From Chimonanthus salicifolius (taxonomy: Eukaryota > Streptophyta > Magnoliopsida > Laurales > Calycanthaceae): 64,000 nt of DNA. Under the pieces are notes generated by a model that saw only the letters and a list, made by a program, of their open reading frames with translations, did not search any database and was not told the DNA's origin. The DNA lies in the NCBI GenBank assembly GCA_013350335.1, contig CM023532.1, forward strand, positions 96,754,786-96,818,785, written 5' to 3'. Made by a program: the position numbers and the translations under genes. Shown piece by piece: positions 1 through 10,802 of this stretch (the first letter of the stretch is position 1; the number at the start of each line of letters is the position of its first letter).

Positions 1-2324
1 TTTCAGGTTTTAGGGTTTTAGGGGTTTCGGGTTTGGGGTTACTGGGTTTTAGGGTTTTAAAGTTTAGTGTTAGGGTTTAGGGTAGGGTTTTAGGGTTTGA
101 GGTGTTTCTGGTAGGGTTTTAGGGATTTCGAGTTTAGGGTTTAGGGTTTAGGGTTTAGGTTTCAGGCTTGACGGTTTTAGGGATTTCGGGTTTAGGGTTA
201 AGGGTTTAGGGTTTGGGTTTCAGGGTGGACGGTTTTAGTGTTTTAGGGTTTAGGATTTAGGGTTTAGGGTTTTAGAGTTTTAGGGGTTTTGGCTCTTCGA
301 GGTTTAGGGTTGTAGGGTTTTAGGGTTTAGGGTTTATGATTTTGACAGTTTTAGTGTTTTAGGGGTTTAGGGTTCAGGATTTTGGGTTTAGGGATTTAGC
401 GTTTTCGGGTTTAGGTTTTACAGTTTTAGTGTTTTAGGGCTTAGGGTTTTAGGGCTTTTGGGTTTTTGGGTTTAGAGTTTAGGGTTTAGGGCTTTCGGTT
501 TAGGTTTTAGGGTTTGGGGTTTAGGGTAAAGGTTTTATGGGGTTTAGGATTCAGGGTTTTAGGATCTTAGGGTTTTAGGGTTTAGGGTTTTACGGGTTTA
601 GGATTTTACTGTTTAGGTTTTCGTGTTTTAGGGTTTTTGGGTTTACGATTTTAGGGTTTTAGGGGCTTAGGGTTTGGCGTTCAGGTCTACGTTTTAGGGT
701 TTAGGGTTTAGGGTTTAGGGGTTAGGGTTTTAGGGTGTTAGCGCTTTAGGGTTTAGGGGTTCGGGTTTAGGGTTTAGGGTTTAGGATTTAGGGTTTAAGG
801 TTTTAGGGTTTAGGGTTTTAGGGTTGTATGGTTTCATGGTTTACAGTTTATGGCTTAGGTTTTAGTGTTTTAGGGTTTAGGGTTTAAGGTTTAGGGTTTA
901 CAGTTTAGGGTGTACGGTTTTAGCGTTTTAGGGTTGGGGTTTTCGGGTTTTATGTTTTTAGTGTTTAGAGTTTAGGGTTTAGGGTTTTCGGTATTGGTTT
1001 TAGGGTTTAGGGTTTTCGGTATTGGTTTTAGGGTTTAGGGTTTTCGGTACTGATTTAGGGTTTAGGGTTTAGGGTTTAGGGTTTAGGTTTTATGGTGTAT
1101 GGTTTAGGGTTTAGGATTCAGGGTTTTAGGATCTTAGGGTTTTAGTGTTTAGGGTTTTACGGGTTTAGGATTTTACTGTTTAGGTTTTATTGTTTTAGGG
1201 TTTTTGGGTTTTAGGGTTTATGATTTTAGGGTTTTAGGGGCTTAGGGTTTAGGGCTTAGGGTTTTAGGGTGTTAGCGCTTTAGGGTTTAGGGGTTAGGGT
1301 TTAGGGTTTAAGGTTTTAGGGTTTAGGGTTTTAGGGTTGTATGGTTTTATGGTTTATAGTTTATGGCTTAGGTTTTAGTGTTTTAGGATTTAGAGTTTAA
1401 GGTTTAGGGTTTACGGTTTAGGGTGTACGGTTTTAGCGTTTTAGGGTTTAGGGTTTTCTGGTTTTATGGTTTTAGCGTTTAGGGTTTAGGGTTTAGGGTT
1501 TTCTGTATTGGTTTTAGGGTTTAGGGTTTTTGGTATTGGTTTTAGGGTTTAGGGTTTTCGGTACTGATTTTAGGGTTTAGGGCTTAGGGTTTAGGTTTTA
1601 TGGTGTATGGTTTAGGGTTTTAGGATCTTAGGGTTTTAGTGTTTAACGTTTTACTGGTTTAGGATTTTACTGTTTAGGTTTTAATATTTTGGGGTTTTTG
1701 GGTTTTAGGATTTACGATTTTAGGGTTTTAGGGGCTTAGGGTTTAGGGTTCAGGGTCTACGTTTTAGGGTTTAGGGTTTAGGGTTTAGGGCTTAGGGTTT
1801 TAGGGTGTTAGCGCTTTAGGGTTTAGGGGTTAGGGTTTAGGGTTTAGGGTTTAAGGTTTTAGGGTTTTAGGGGTTTAGGGTTTAGGGTTTAGGGTTTAGG
1901 TTTAAGGGTCTAGGGTTCAGAGCTTAGGGTTTTAGGGTTTTTGGGTTTAGGGTTTAGGGTTTAGGATTTAGGGTTTTAGTGTTTAGGGTTTTGGTTTTAG
2001 GGGTTTAGGGTTTTAGGGTTTTAAGGTTTTAGGGGTTTAGGGTTTTAGGGGTTTAGGGTTTAGGGTGTAGGGTTTAGGTTTTAGGGTTTATGGTTTAGGA
2101 TTAGGGCTTAGGTTTTAGTGTTTTAGGGTTTAGGGTTTAGGGTTTTCGGTATTGGTTTTAGGGTTTAGGGTTTTCGGTACTGATTTTTGGGTTTAGGGTT
2201 TAGGTTTTAGGGTTTTAGGGGTTTCGGGTTTAGGGTTACTGGGTTTTAGGGTTTTAGGGGTTTCGGGTTTAGGGTTACTGGGTTTTAGGGTTTTAAAGTT
2301 TAGTGTTAGGGTTTAGGGTTTTAG
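1..2324 (+). repeat. Degenerate telomere-like repeat array (left block)
   Basis: Almost every few bases read TTTAGGG or TTTTAGGG, with many one-base variants (TTTCGGG, TTTACGG, TTTTTGGG). The G-rich strand is the + strand. Longer blocks recur inside it: a segment with GGATCTTAGGG near 550-620 returns near 1110-1190 and again near 1620-1660, and GTTTTCGGTATTGG recurs at about 983-1040, 1500-1560 and 2140. It is a diverged array shaped by local segmental duplication, not a fresh chromosome end. No gene is visible. Confidence 0.95.
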
Positions 2325-2974
2325 TGTAACGCGCGCCCCTTTTCACCGAAATCAGAGTCTATTTTTTTTTTTTGAAACAAAAAGTGACAAAGGGCGCGGA
2401 CGTCAGACGCGAGTTAAGTCCGAGCTTCTAAAGCCCGGCCCTTAACTGGCCAACCCTACGTGTGCGTGGAACGAAGTCCACGAGAATGATTCACACGTAG
2501 AAGTAAGCTCGAGGAATATTAAATTAAATGCGGAATGACAATAGAGACAAACCTACAAAATTTAGATAGTAGGGAAGAACATTCATTTAATTATCAACAT
2601 ATCTCAACTTCACAATGTCCAAAATAAAAACCAAAATATAGCAAATAATCTAAAATATTACATTTCCGACAAACTAGGCTACTCAAATACATTTCCAAAA
2701 CAAATTTAAATAAATTAAGTAGCCGCCTCCCCAAGCACCTAAGCTTGGCTTCCGTCTCGTCCTTCGTTTCCGCCATCTCCTGCGTCATCAGCTAGGGTAG
2801 AAGTAGGGTGTTAGACAACGCGCCCAGTAGGACTCCGAGTAGGGCTAACACATGGATTAGTGATAACAAAATATATAGATAATATCATAACGAAAAACCA
2901 TAGAATGAATGCTATGCCATGGGTGTCTGTGTTATGAATCCCACCCATCATCCATACCATTATGTTGTCATATC

Positions 2975-3166
2975 CCCCTTGACGGCAAAACCTCGTCAAG
3001 ATATAAACAATCACAAATCATTCCCCTGGACGGCAAAACCTCGTCCAGATATAAACAATCACAAATCATTCCCCTGGACGGCAAAACCTCGTCTAGATAT
3101 AAACAATCACAAATCATTCCCCTGGACGACAAAACCTCGTCCAGATATAAACAATCACAAATCATC
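2975..3166. repeat. 48-bp tandem repeat, 4 units, each with a stem-loop
   Basis: Four head-to-tail 48-bp units start at 2975, 3023, 3071 and 3119. Each holds a short inverted repeat around CAAAACCT. The stem is TTGACG/CGTCAA in unit 1 and TGGACG/CGTCCA in units 2 and 4, a compensatory difference; unit 3 has a G-U compatible CGTCTA. The repeat is open in several frames on both strands, but those frames are a consequence of the 48-bp period. The equivalent place in the other LTRs holds single CTTGATG/CATCAAG hairpins. Confidence 0.9.
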
Positions 3167-4408
3167 CCATGGGTTTCTTCATTTTTGCCAATATTTACGG
3201 TTTTGCCACTACCCTTCCATGGTTACTCATTCACTTAATCCATGTACATTTTTGTTCATAATTGATCCATACACTAGATCTATTAATGTTCCATAACTTA
3301 GGTTCGTTAATGACCCCTCAACCATGTCATAAGATCATTGAAATCAACCATTTAATTTACTTAACCTTTATTCATTCAACACATATATAACCCCATACTT
3401 AGCCCATCAATTGATCCATAGACTTGGATCCCTTAATGACTCCTTAGCCATAACATCATCACAAATTAGCCACTTGATTTTCTAATCCCCATTAATTAAT
3501 CCATACGCATATACCTTAACCTTAGTCCATCAATTGGTTCATAAAATGGGTCCATTGATGTCTCATTAACCATGACACAACCACACTAGAAATCAACCAT
3601 TTAATTAACCTAATCTCCATCCATGTAAACATACTCATAACCCTATACCTAGCCTATCAAGTGGCTCATAAAAATGGGTCAAGGGTTCATCATTCGTTGG
3701 TGACATTTAAGACCATAAAACATTAACCTTCATCCATGGATTCCCTCATTTAAAAACCCCTTTAAAAATTACTATTATTCTTTCACTCAAAACCTTCAAA
3801 ATCATTAATAACTAGTCCATTAGTGACCCATTTAATCATGCCATAATATCATTAAAACAACCCTTTTTTCTTAACTTAATCCACATTAATTAACCACATA
3901 CATAAACCCTTTCTTAGCCCACAAAAATGACTTATAATCAAATCATTATTCTTAGCCACACCTTGGGTCCATAATTGACCCATCACCCATATCACAAGAT
4001 CATTTACATCAGCCATTTAATTTAACCTAAACTCCATTTATTTAAACATATACATACACATTAGTCTTAGACCAAAAATGATCTACCATTGGGTTCATTA
4101 AAAATCAGCCCCTTTTAACTTAACCAAATCCCCATTTTCCTTGGTCTTTGGTTACACATTAGATTCATCATAAGTCCCTCCATTGAGAGAACCTAAACCA
4201 TACATTTGATTCATCATTCCTTAATCACATTTAAGTCCATTAACTTAGCCACACTTAAGTCCAAAATTGATCCATAACTTAGATCTATTAGTGACCTATC
4301 AACCATAACATGAACTCATTAAAAATAAGTCCTTAACTTAACCTAATCCCAATCAATTTAAACACATTCATACTCCAATCTAACCCATCAAAAGGCTCAC
4401 AAATGGGC

Positions 4409-4444
4409 CATGGGTTCTGTCATACACCATGGCCGAACCCATGG
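4409..4444. repeat. GGTTCGGCC-type hairpin in LTR D
   Basis: An imperfect palindrome: CATGGGTTCTGTCAT, then a short loop, then ATGGCCGAACCCATG. It is the only recognisable member in this LTR of the family that is abundant in LTRs A, B and C. Confidence 0.8.
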
Positions 4445-5110
4445 TGTCCTTTTTCCCATTTTTTTTCTTGGGTCTATTTACATCATTTAGATCCAAAATA
4501 AATCCTTCCTTGAGGTGGTTTAAATCACACTTTTAAACCATTACTCTTAACCACATTTGGATCATTACATTTGGTCAACCTTAATTATATTTAAGGTTCA
4601 TTCAAGCCACCAATATTTCCTTATTGTCTTCATGATCCAAATACTTTTAGATCCACCAAGAACCTCTCCATGGTTTTTTTTTTTTTTTTTTAAATCATTA
4701 TTTCTACCCCTTTCAAAATCACTACATTCATTCATTGAATTTTTAAAATTCACTAGCCACTTACATTTAATCATTAACCACTTAAAACCCTAAATCATTA
4801 TCCATTGCTTCCATTCTTACAAACCCTAATAATTTAATCAATCACCTACCATGGTTTTTCTCATAAAAACCCCTTTTTAATCTTCCAACATTTAATCATT
4901 AAAAAACCTCAAAATCATAAACCATTCTCCATGCTTAATTAATTTAATTTCATAATATCCTTAATCCATTTAATTTGTTCTTAACCTTAATTTATCCATT
5001 AGGGGTTTGCCCATTTTTCCTCCTTTCATTTGATGGATTTGAGATCCAAGACCATGATATTTTGGCCACCTCTAAATCCAAGAAATGGATTTCATAACCT
5101 TTTAAACCCT

Positions 5111-5210
5111 NNNNNNNNNNNNNNNNNNNNNNNNNNNNNNNNNNNNNNNNNNNNNNNNNNNNNNNNNNNNNNNNNNNNNNNNNNNNNNNNNNNNNNNNNN
5201 NNNNNNNNNN
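5111..5210. other. Assembly gap (100 N)
   Basis: Exactly 100 N separate LTR D from EPRV sequence. Round-number gaps usually mean unknown true size, so the LTR D right end and the upstream part of the following EPRV ORF2 are missing and the adjacency is not proven. Confidence 0.99.
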
Positions 5211-5663
5211 CCTCTTCCTGAAGAAAAGCCTTTTGAGAATGAAATGGTCATGGCTGATCTCTTGGCCAAAAAGATTGCCAAAGAAATTGCTCAAGAAAAA
5301 TCTCTTGAGCCAATGGACATGTCTGTTGACTCCGTCAATTTTGAAGAAAAGATTAAACAAATTTTAGAAGAGTACCTCCCAAAGAAAAAAGTTGGTGATC
5401 ATGATTGGGATAGTAATCATGATCCAGAAGAAAATCTTGATAATAAAGTTGTGCCCCTTGAAGATCTCCATCCTCGATAGGACCCTGACTCTCATGTTAA
5501 TCCCGATGGCTCAGTTACAGATTATCTTCGTGGTGGAAAGTTTTGGTATTCTTCAGCAAAAGACAAAGGAAAAGAAAAAGATGCCGAAAAGGAATCTTGG
5601 TTAGCTGAATTATTTTGTAAAAATTCTGCTAAAGCAAAAGAATTAATGAAAAAAAAGCTTTGA
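5211..5663 (+). pseudogene. EPRV ORF2, C-terminal fragment
   Basis: The frame is the C-terminal third of the EPRV's second ORF, a protein of unknown function encoded after the polyprotein. It has the acidic motif FEEKIKQILEEYLPKKK and the conserved HDWDSNHDPEENLD and LRGGKFWYSS segments seen in the other two copies (39.7-40.1 kb on +, 45.7-46.5 kb on -). An in-frame TAG at 5478-5480 replaces the Trp of HPRWDPDS. The frame then runs to TGA at 5661-5663. Its wording is closer to the minus-strand copy than to the 31.7-40.1 kb copy, placing it in lineage beta. The N-terminal two thirds are in or beyond the gap. Confidence 0.85.
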
Positions 5664-5823
5664 AATTTGAGATGATTATAGATCCTGCTGTTGTTTAACT
5701 TCTGTGCCTCGTTTATCTTCTTAAGACTGTGGTCGCGTTGTAAGTCCCGCTTCAGGCCGAGATCAGGCATCAAGGGCTGTAAATCGTTGACAGAACTCTT
5801 CTTGTTTCTTACGAATGACAAAG
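5664..5823 (+). other. EPRV leader remnant between ORF2 and movement protein
   Basis: Non-coding. The ORF2 tail is joined near 5700 to the leader segment that precedes the movement-protein start in the complete copies (GTCGCGTTGTAAGTCCCGC, ATCAGGCATCAAGGGCTG). Promoter and ORF0 are missing here, so this junction is a deletion or rearrangement rather than a natural circular-genome junction. Confidence 0.7.
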
Positions 5824-6436
5824 ATGGAAAATTCTAAGGGAAAAACAAATTTTTTTAAGAATTGGTTTAAATCATTTCAGTATCCTTCTAATAGATCTAA
5901 TTCGTCTTCTTCATCTTACCAGTCTGCTTTGACTAGTTTTACCGTAATAGCTGTGAAAAAGAAAATTCAGAAAAAACAAAAAATTCAGAAGAAATGATAT
6001 ATGAAAATTTTGACCAAGCAATATCCAACTGGAAGTTGCCAGCCTTGCCTGTAACAGAAATATATAGTAATGGCACATTTGAAGAACAAAATGATTACCA
6101 CATAAAAACTGTTTCTCTCTCTGGAGGAAAACAAACAATTAAAGTTCTTGATAAAAGAATTATTGAATAAATCATAACCAAATACAACTACCTGCACATA
6201 GGATTAATTCAGGTAGGAATCAAACCACAGTTTTAATTAGGATTAAATGTTTCAGTGTGTGCTTATGTGCGAGATCAGAGACATGATGAGTTTGATGATT
6301 CTCTTTATGCTATGATCGAATCAAGTCTCTGTCATGGACCTGTTTATTTTAACTGCTTTCCTAATATCACAATTGTGCTCATGATGATGATGTTCTCGAT
6401 TGTGCAACCATTGGATTTCAAAGTAAATGATTAAAG
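5824..6436 (+). pseudogene. EPRV polyprotein start: movement protein, broken
   Basis: ATG at 5824 gives MENSKGKTNFFKNWFKSF, the same N-terminus as the minus-strand copy (52742). The 30K-superfamily movement-protein core follows (IGLIQVGIKP, then VRDQRHDEFDDSLYA, then YFNCFPNITI). It is disrupted by a frameshift near 5940-5990, an in-frame stop after IIE (6167-6169), a TTT-TAA stop in place of an Arg codon near 6232, and a small deletion near 6373. In caulimovirids this protein forms tubules in plasmodesmata for cell-to-cell movement; this copy cannot encode it. From 6021 on, the sequence is shared with the tandem array. Confidence 0.85.
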
Positions 6437-7121
6437 ATGAATCCAAGAAGTAAACCTTTTGCTATAGTTTATCGTGTGTTCTACAAATCTATGATCTCTG
6501 TCTTTCCCATGATAGCCTATAGAGATAAGGTTGATAAAGAAAAAACTACAGTTCTCATGGAAACAGACTTTAACAATAATGTGTTTATTCCAAAAGTCAT
6601 CAGTTGGGAAGAAGTTGTTCTCCCAGGAAATTGGCAAATAGAAGATGTCACCCCAAGAGTAAATGAAATAACAGATGATTTACAAAGTATAGTCAAATTA
6701 CCAATGGAAATGTTGAAATCAATTTTAGGAGAAAAATGGGAAAAGCTAGGAGAAGTTTTGCCGTTATACGGAAGGAAGAAAAAGTTTAAAATTAGAAGAA
6801 ATAGATGATGACCAAAGGAGTGGTGAAAAGGAAGAAATGGATGAAAAGGTTTTTAGAAACAAAGAAAGCGGAATCGAACACCCTGTGTATAAAAGAACTT
6901 CATCACAAAAAACCTATAATCCTGGTGAGAGTGATTTTCTCCAAGGAGCCATAAGAATGATTAGCATTCAAAAGCCAGAAGAAATACCTGTTAAAAAAAT
7001 TTGAAATTGATAAACCATGTCTTAGAGAAAATTTGAAAAATCATCCTTTAAAAGATTGGTTCTTTAAAAGGTTTAACAGAGAAGAAAAAGATAAAATGAG
7101 AGAATTATGCTATTTCCAAAT
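6437..7121 (+). pseudogene. Array unit 1: mid-polyprotein fragment (MP C-terminus to pre-CP)
   Basis: Begins MNPRSKPFAIVYRVFYKSM and includes VISWEEVVLPGNWQIEDVTP, part of the polyprotein between movement and coat protein. A frameshift occurs after VKLPMEMLKSILGEK (the complete copies read PNGNVE here), so the track continues in another frame (GKARRSFAGYTEGRKSFK-like). Unit 1 has extra small indels absent from units 2-4 (one G missing near 6761, one extra A near 6995). No function for this segment is established; I infer only that it is polyprotein linker. Confidence 0.8.
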
Positions 7122-7322
7122 CAATTTCTTTTCCTTCAGTGTCTTCCAAGTTCTTGTTGTTTTTCCTATAACTCTTATTTGTTCTGGGCTTTGAGTTTCT
7201 TTTCTTTGATTTTCCCTTTTTTTAAATATTCCATGAACCAGTCACAGAAAGGTATATTTCTTTGTTCTTCCTCCATTTGGAAATACCATAATTCTCTCAT
7301 TTTATCTTTTTCTTGCTCTACC
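7122..7322 (-). pseudogene. Array unit 1: inverted mid-polyprotein fold-back piece
   Basis: On the minus strand this reads DKMRELWYFQMEEEQ-like, then FMEYFKKGKIKEKE and VIGKTTRTWKDTEGKE, the direct continuation of the forward piece that ends at 7121. The forward and inverted pieces share the DKMREL.YFQ segment, so they form a short fold-back. One T is missing relative to units 2-4 near 7142. Confidence 0.75.
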
Positions 7323-7400
7323 TAATGTACCTTAGCAAAAGTTTGTTTGGAGTCTTGTGTTGGTAGCTAAACTTTTTCCTGTTTCATTTGGTTAGAGGTC

Positions 7401-7452
7401 CTCTCATGGTCGGATGAGAGTGTGCTCTTTAGTGTAAGCTCTATCTATATAA
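7401..7452 (+). promoter_or_regulatory. Array unit 1: EPRV promoter with stem-loop and TATA box
   Basis: CTCTCATGGTCGGATGAGAG (7401-7420) is a stem-loop with loop GGTCGG. TATATAAGGAGC lies 25 bases downstream (TATA 7446-7452). The same pair occurs upstream of the 31.7-40.1 kb copy, with a compensatory stem change. In caulimovirids this region drives the terminally redundant genomic transcript. Confidence 0.65.
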
Positions 7453-7500
7453 GGAGCTGGTGTTTCCATTTCTGATAATCGATCAAAAATTAAAAAAAAA

Positions 7501-7926
7501 AAAAAAAGGGATTTACATGAATTAAATCTATTATCCAGGATCTGAAGCTTTTTAGCCAAGTTGATCTATCCAATTCTCTTTAAAGTTTTTATTTTCCTTC
7601 TTATTCTCCACTTCTGTGCCTCATTTATCTTCTTTGAAGGAAAATAAGTTGATAAATCTCACCCACCTTGGAAGAAACTTGATATTTCTGTCCCTAATAC
7701 AGAAATCAAGAATTATGTCATGCCTGTAAAAAATGCATCTATTTATGAATAAATTTATAAAAAATATATATATATATAGTCCAGAGTCTAAGTGTGAGTG
7801 TGAGTTTGAAGTTTGAGTGTGCTAAAGTTTTGAAGTCTTGTACAATCTTCTGTAAGTAATTAAGTTTTTATAAGTTTAATATTATATGCTTGTTATTATC
7901 AATTATGTTGTTTCTTTTGCTAGAAT
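7501..7926 (+). other. Array unit 1: leader pieces with a polyprotein insert
   Basis: 7501-7640 matches the end of ORF0 and the leader after it (GAATTAAATCTATTATCCAG, CCAAGTTGATCTATCC). 7641-7750 then jumps to a forward mid-polyprotein piece (SHPPWKKLDIS-like). After a TA-dinucleotide run at 7770-7785 comes the transcript leader, with a GTAAG donor-like site at 7852 and a TTTTGCTAG acceptor-like site ending at 7923, just before the ORF0 ATG. Confidence 0.6.
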
Positions 7927-8124
7927 ATGTCTATTTATCTTGCTCTGCCTAGGAGGTATTATGATGATGTTCGAATATTAAGATAAATTGAATTCTTGTT
8001 AGACAATATAAGAAGACATTTGCAAACCTGCACCCACAGAAATAATCATCACCGTCATGAATTTGAAAGAAGAAGGATTGTTTTAATGAGTTCTTATGCT
8101 GTCTTCCAACTAGATAAATTTGGT
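7927..8124 (+). pseudogene. Array unit 1: ORF0 fragment
   Basis: ATG at 7927 opens the small upstream ORF also found at 32129 (+) and 53459 (-). An in-frame TAA (7984-7986) replaces the Lys codon after RRYYDDVRILR. The reading then continues with IRRHLQTCTHRN and FERRRIVLMSSYAVFQ. It is cut at about 8124 by the inverted CP-protease piece. Function unknown; the family looks helical and charged. Confidence 0.7.
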
Positions 8125-8126
8125 AT

Positions 8127-8914
8127 TAACAATCTTCTCAAAGTTTTTTATTTTTATTTTTATTGAACTCTCCACTGTTGGTAAATACATTTTGTAGGAA
8201 TTAGACTAGTAGAGATTTTGCTAATTTCTCCTTTAATTCTTTGGACAAATTTTTCTTCATCGTATTTTTCAATAGCACCATTATTTTCTAACCAAGTTAA
8301 CCTTTCATCCAGCTCATTTTGTTTTTTGGTTAACTCTAATCTTAATTCACGGAGTTCTCTCTTTTGATCATTTAATTCTCTTTGTAAATCTGAGAGAGTT
8401 AAGGGTTTATTTTTAGTATGAAATTTTTCTGCAATATTCATAAGGTCAATCATTGAATAGGTTGATGTGTGAAATGTTTCTTTCTCTTTTATCCTTTTTG
8501 GATAATATGGTGCTTTATCACCATTTTCATTTTCTTCAAAGGAAATTTTTGGTTGTGAACTTTCTCCTTCTTCTCCTCCCCCCAATTTTGAAATTTGATT
8601 TAAAAATTGAATTTTTTTCTCTGGATCGGGTATGTTATCAACCATTTCTAGAAGTAATTTTTGAGAGGTAGTGAGGACACGAATATGGATACCAAGATCT
8701 TCATCAGATGGTATCGACCATTCTCCGTCAGATTCTTCATTATCTGAATGACATGTACATGATTGGAATTGTTTGATGAGCTGAACCTAAGGACTATTTT
8801 CTTCAATGTCAGTTGATGAATCAGATTCATATTCTTCTTCTTCTTCTGAAGAACTTGAATCAGATTGTTCTTTTTCAGTATTTTCCTCATCATTTTTGGT
8901 ATTGATTTTTCTAA
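8127..8914 (-). pseudogene. Array unit 1: inverted CP C-terminus / protease-leading fragment
   Basis: On the minus strand 8645-8160 is an open frame of 161 codons from MVDNIPDPEKK to a stop. It contains the heptad-rich, charged stretch DLQRELNDQKRELREL then LTKKQNELDERLTWLE, a likely coiled coil between zinc knuckle and protease. 8646-8914 carries the preceding acidic Ser/Glu linker in broken frames. Marker differences here are ENNGAIEK and ISTSLIPTK, shared with unit 3 but not units 2 and 4. Confidence 0.8.
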
Positions 8915-9998
8915 ATATCCAACTGGAAGTTGAAAGCCTTGCATTTGAAGAACAAAATGATTACCACATAAAAACTGTTGAAAAAACTGTTTCTCTCTCT
9001 GGAGGAAAACAAACAATTAAAGTTCTTGATAAAAGAATTATTGAATAAATCATAACCAAATACAACTACCTGCACATAGGATTAATTCAGGTAGGAATCA
9101 AACCACAGTTTTAATTAGGATTAAATGTTTCAGTGTGTGCTTATGTGCGAGATCAGAGACATGATGAGTTTGATGATTCTCTTTATGCTATGATCGAATC
9201 AAGTCTCTGTCATGGACCTGTTTATTTTAACTGCTTTCCTAATATCACAATTGTGCTCATGATGATGATGTTCTCGATTGTGCAACCATTGGATTTCAAA
9301 GTAAATGATTAAAGATGAATCCAAGAAGTAAACCTTTTGCTATAGTTTATCGTGTGTTCTACAAATCTATGATCTCTGTCTTTCCCATGATAGCCTATAG
9401 AGATAAGGTTGATAAAGAAAAAACTACAGTTCTCATGGAAACAGACTTTAACAATAATGTGTTTATTCCAAAAGTCATCAGTTGGGAAGAAGTTGTTCTC
9501 CCAGGAAATTGGCAAATAGAAGATGTCACCCCAAGAGTAAATGAAATAACAGATGATTTACAAAGTATAGTCAAATTACCAATGGAAATGTTGAAATCAA
9601 TTTTAGGAGAAAAATGGGAAAAGCTAGGAGAAGTTTTGCCGGTTATACGGAAGGAAGAAAAAGTTTAAAATTAGAAGAAATAGATGATGACCAAAGGAGT
9701 GGTGAAAAGGAAGAAATGGATGAAAAGGTTTTTAGAAACAAAGAAAGCGGAATCGAACACCCTGTGTATAAAAGAACTTCATCACAAAAAACCTATAATC
9801 CTGGTGAGAGTGATTTTCTCCAAGGAGCCATAAGAATGATTAGCATTCAAAAGCCAGAAGAAATACCTGTTAAAAAATTTGAAATTGATAAACCATGTCT
9901 TAGAGAAAATTTGAAAAATCATCCTTTAAAAGATTGGTTCTTTAAAAGGTTTAACAGAGAAGAAAAAGATAAAATGAGAGAATTATGCTATTTCCAAA
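8915..9998 (+). pseudogene. Array unit 2: movement-protein and mid-polyprotein fragment
   Basis: Starts at the unit junction with an internally deleted movement-protein N-terminus (ATATCCAACTGGAAG joined to TTTGAAGAACAAAATG). Carries the stop-bearing haplotype (GAA-TAA at 9043-9048; TTT-TAA near 9112) also seen in units 1 and 4. The 9315-9668 frame, starting MNPRSKPFAIV, equals that of unit 1 without its extra indel. The 9614-10171 frame reads MGKARRSFAGYTEGRKS through to the fold-back. Confidence 0.8.
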
Positions 9999-10202
9999 TC
10001 AATTTCTTTTCCTTCAGTGTCTTTCCAAGTTCTTGTTGTTTTTCCTATAACTCTTATTTGTTCTGGGCTTTGAGTTTCTTTTTCTTTGATTTTCCCTTTT
10101 TTAAAATATTCCATGAACCAGTCACAGAAAGGTATATTTCTTTGTTCTTCCTCCATTTGGAAATACCATAATTCTCGCATTTTATCTGTTTCTTGCTCTA
10201 CC
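9999..10202 (-). pseudogene. Array unit 2: inverted fold-back piece
   Basis: Same inverted segment as in unit 1. On the minus strand it reads MRELWYFQMEEEQRNIPF through TRTWKDTEGKEIDLE, then meets the forward piece. Confidence 0.75.
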
Positions 10203-10280
10203 TAATGTACCTTAGCAAAAGTTTGTTTGGAGTCTTGTGTTGGTAGCTAAACTTTTTCCTGTTTCATTTGGTTAGAGGTC

Positions 10281-10332
10281 CTCTCATGGTCGGATGAGAG
10301 TGTGCTCTTTAGTGTAAGCTCTATCTGTATAA
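10281..10332 (+). promoter_or_regulatory. Array unit 2: EPRV promoter, altered TATA
   Basis: Stem-loop CTCTCATGGTCGGATGAGAG at 10281-10300. The TATA box is changed to TGTATAA (10326-10332), a variant shared with unit 3. The following leader has CTGCCCTAATAC where units 1 and 4 have CTGTCCCTAATAC. Confidence 0.6.
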
Positions 10333-10802
10333 GGAGCTGGTGTTTCCATTTGTGATAATCATTCAAAAATTAAAAAAAAAAAAAGGGATTTAGATGAATT
10401 AAATCTATTATCCAGGATCTGAAGCTTTTTAGCCAAGTTGACCTATCCAATTCTCTTTAAAGTTTTTATTTTCCTTCTTATTCTCCACTTTTGTGCCTCA
10501 TTTATCTTCTTTGAAGGAAAATAAGTTGATAAATCTCACCCACCTTGGAAGAAACTTGATATTTCTGCCCTAATACAGAAACCAAGAATTATGTCATGCC
10601 TGTAAAAAATGCATCTATTTATGAATAAATTTATAAAAAATATATATATATATAGTCCAGAGTCTAAGTGTGAGTGTGAGTTTGAAGTTTGAGTGTGCTA
10701 AAGTTTTGAAGTCTTGTACAATCTTCTGTAAGTAATTAAGTTTTTATAAGTTTAATATTATATGCTTGTTATTATCAATTATGTTGTTTCTTTTGCTAGA
10801 AT

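Larger units (their letters stand above)
2325..5110 (+). mobile_element. LTR D: 5' part of a large LTR, inserted in telomere-like repeat
   Basis: Starts TGTAACGCGCGCCCC directly after telomere-like sequence ending TTTAG. The next 200 bases match the starts of LTRs A (24258), B (25882) and C (40690): AATCAGAGTCTATTTTTTT, GCTAAGTCCGAGCTTC-like and CCCTTAACTGGCCAACC segments occur in the same order. The right end is lost in the N gap, so neither the TGTTACA end nor a target duplication can be checked. It holds no coding region; its ORFs are short and composed of A/T-rich LTR sequence. It differs from the others by an expanded 48-bp tandem repeat and only one copy of the GGTTCGGCC hairpin. Confidence 0.8.

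Noticed and set aside
2909..3296. Overlapping ORFs on both strands in LTR D with repeated peptides
   Set aside because: They translate the 48-bp tandem repeat; no domain and no support outside the repeat.
6431..6637. 68-codon minus-strand ORF (MPISWENNFFPTDD) repeated in each array unit
   Set aside because: Antisense shadow of the forward mid-polyprotein frame at 6437.
8648..9016. 122-codon minus-strand ORF (MFVFLQREKQFF) repeated at 11525, 14402 and 17281
   Set aside because: Recurs only because the array is duplicated; it crosses a viral inversion junction and is mostly antisense to movement protein.
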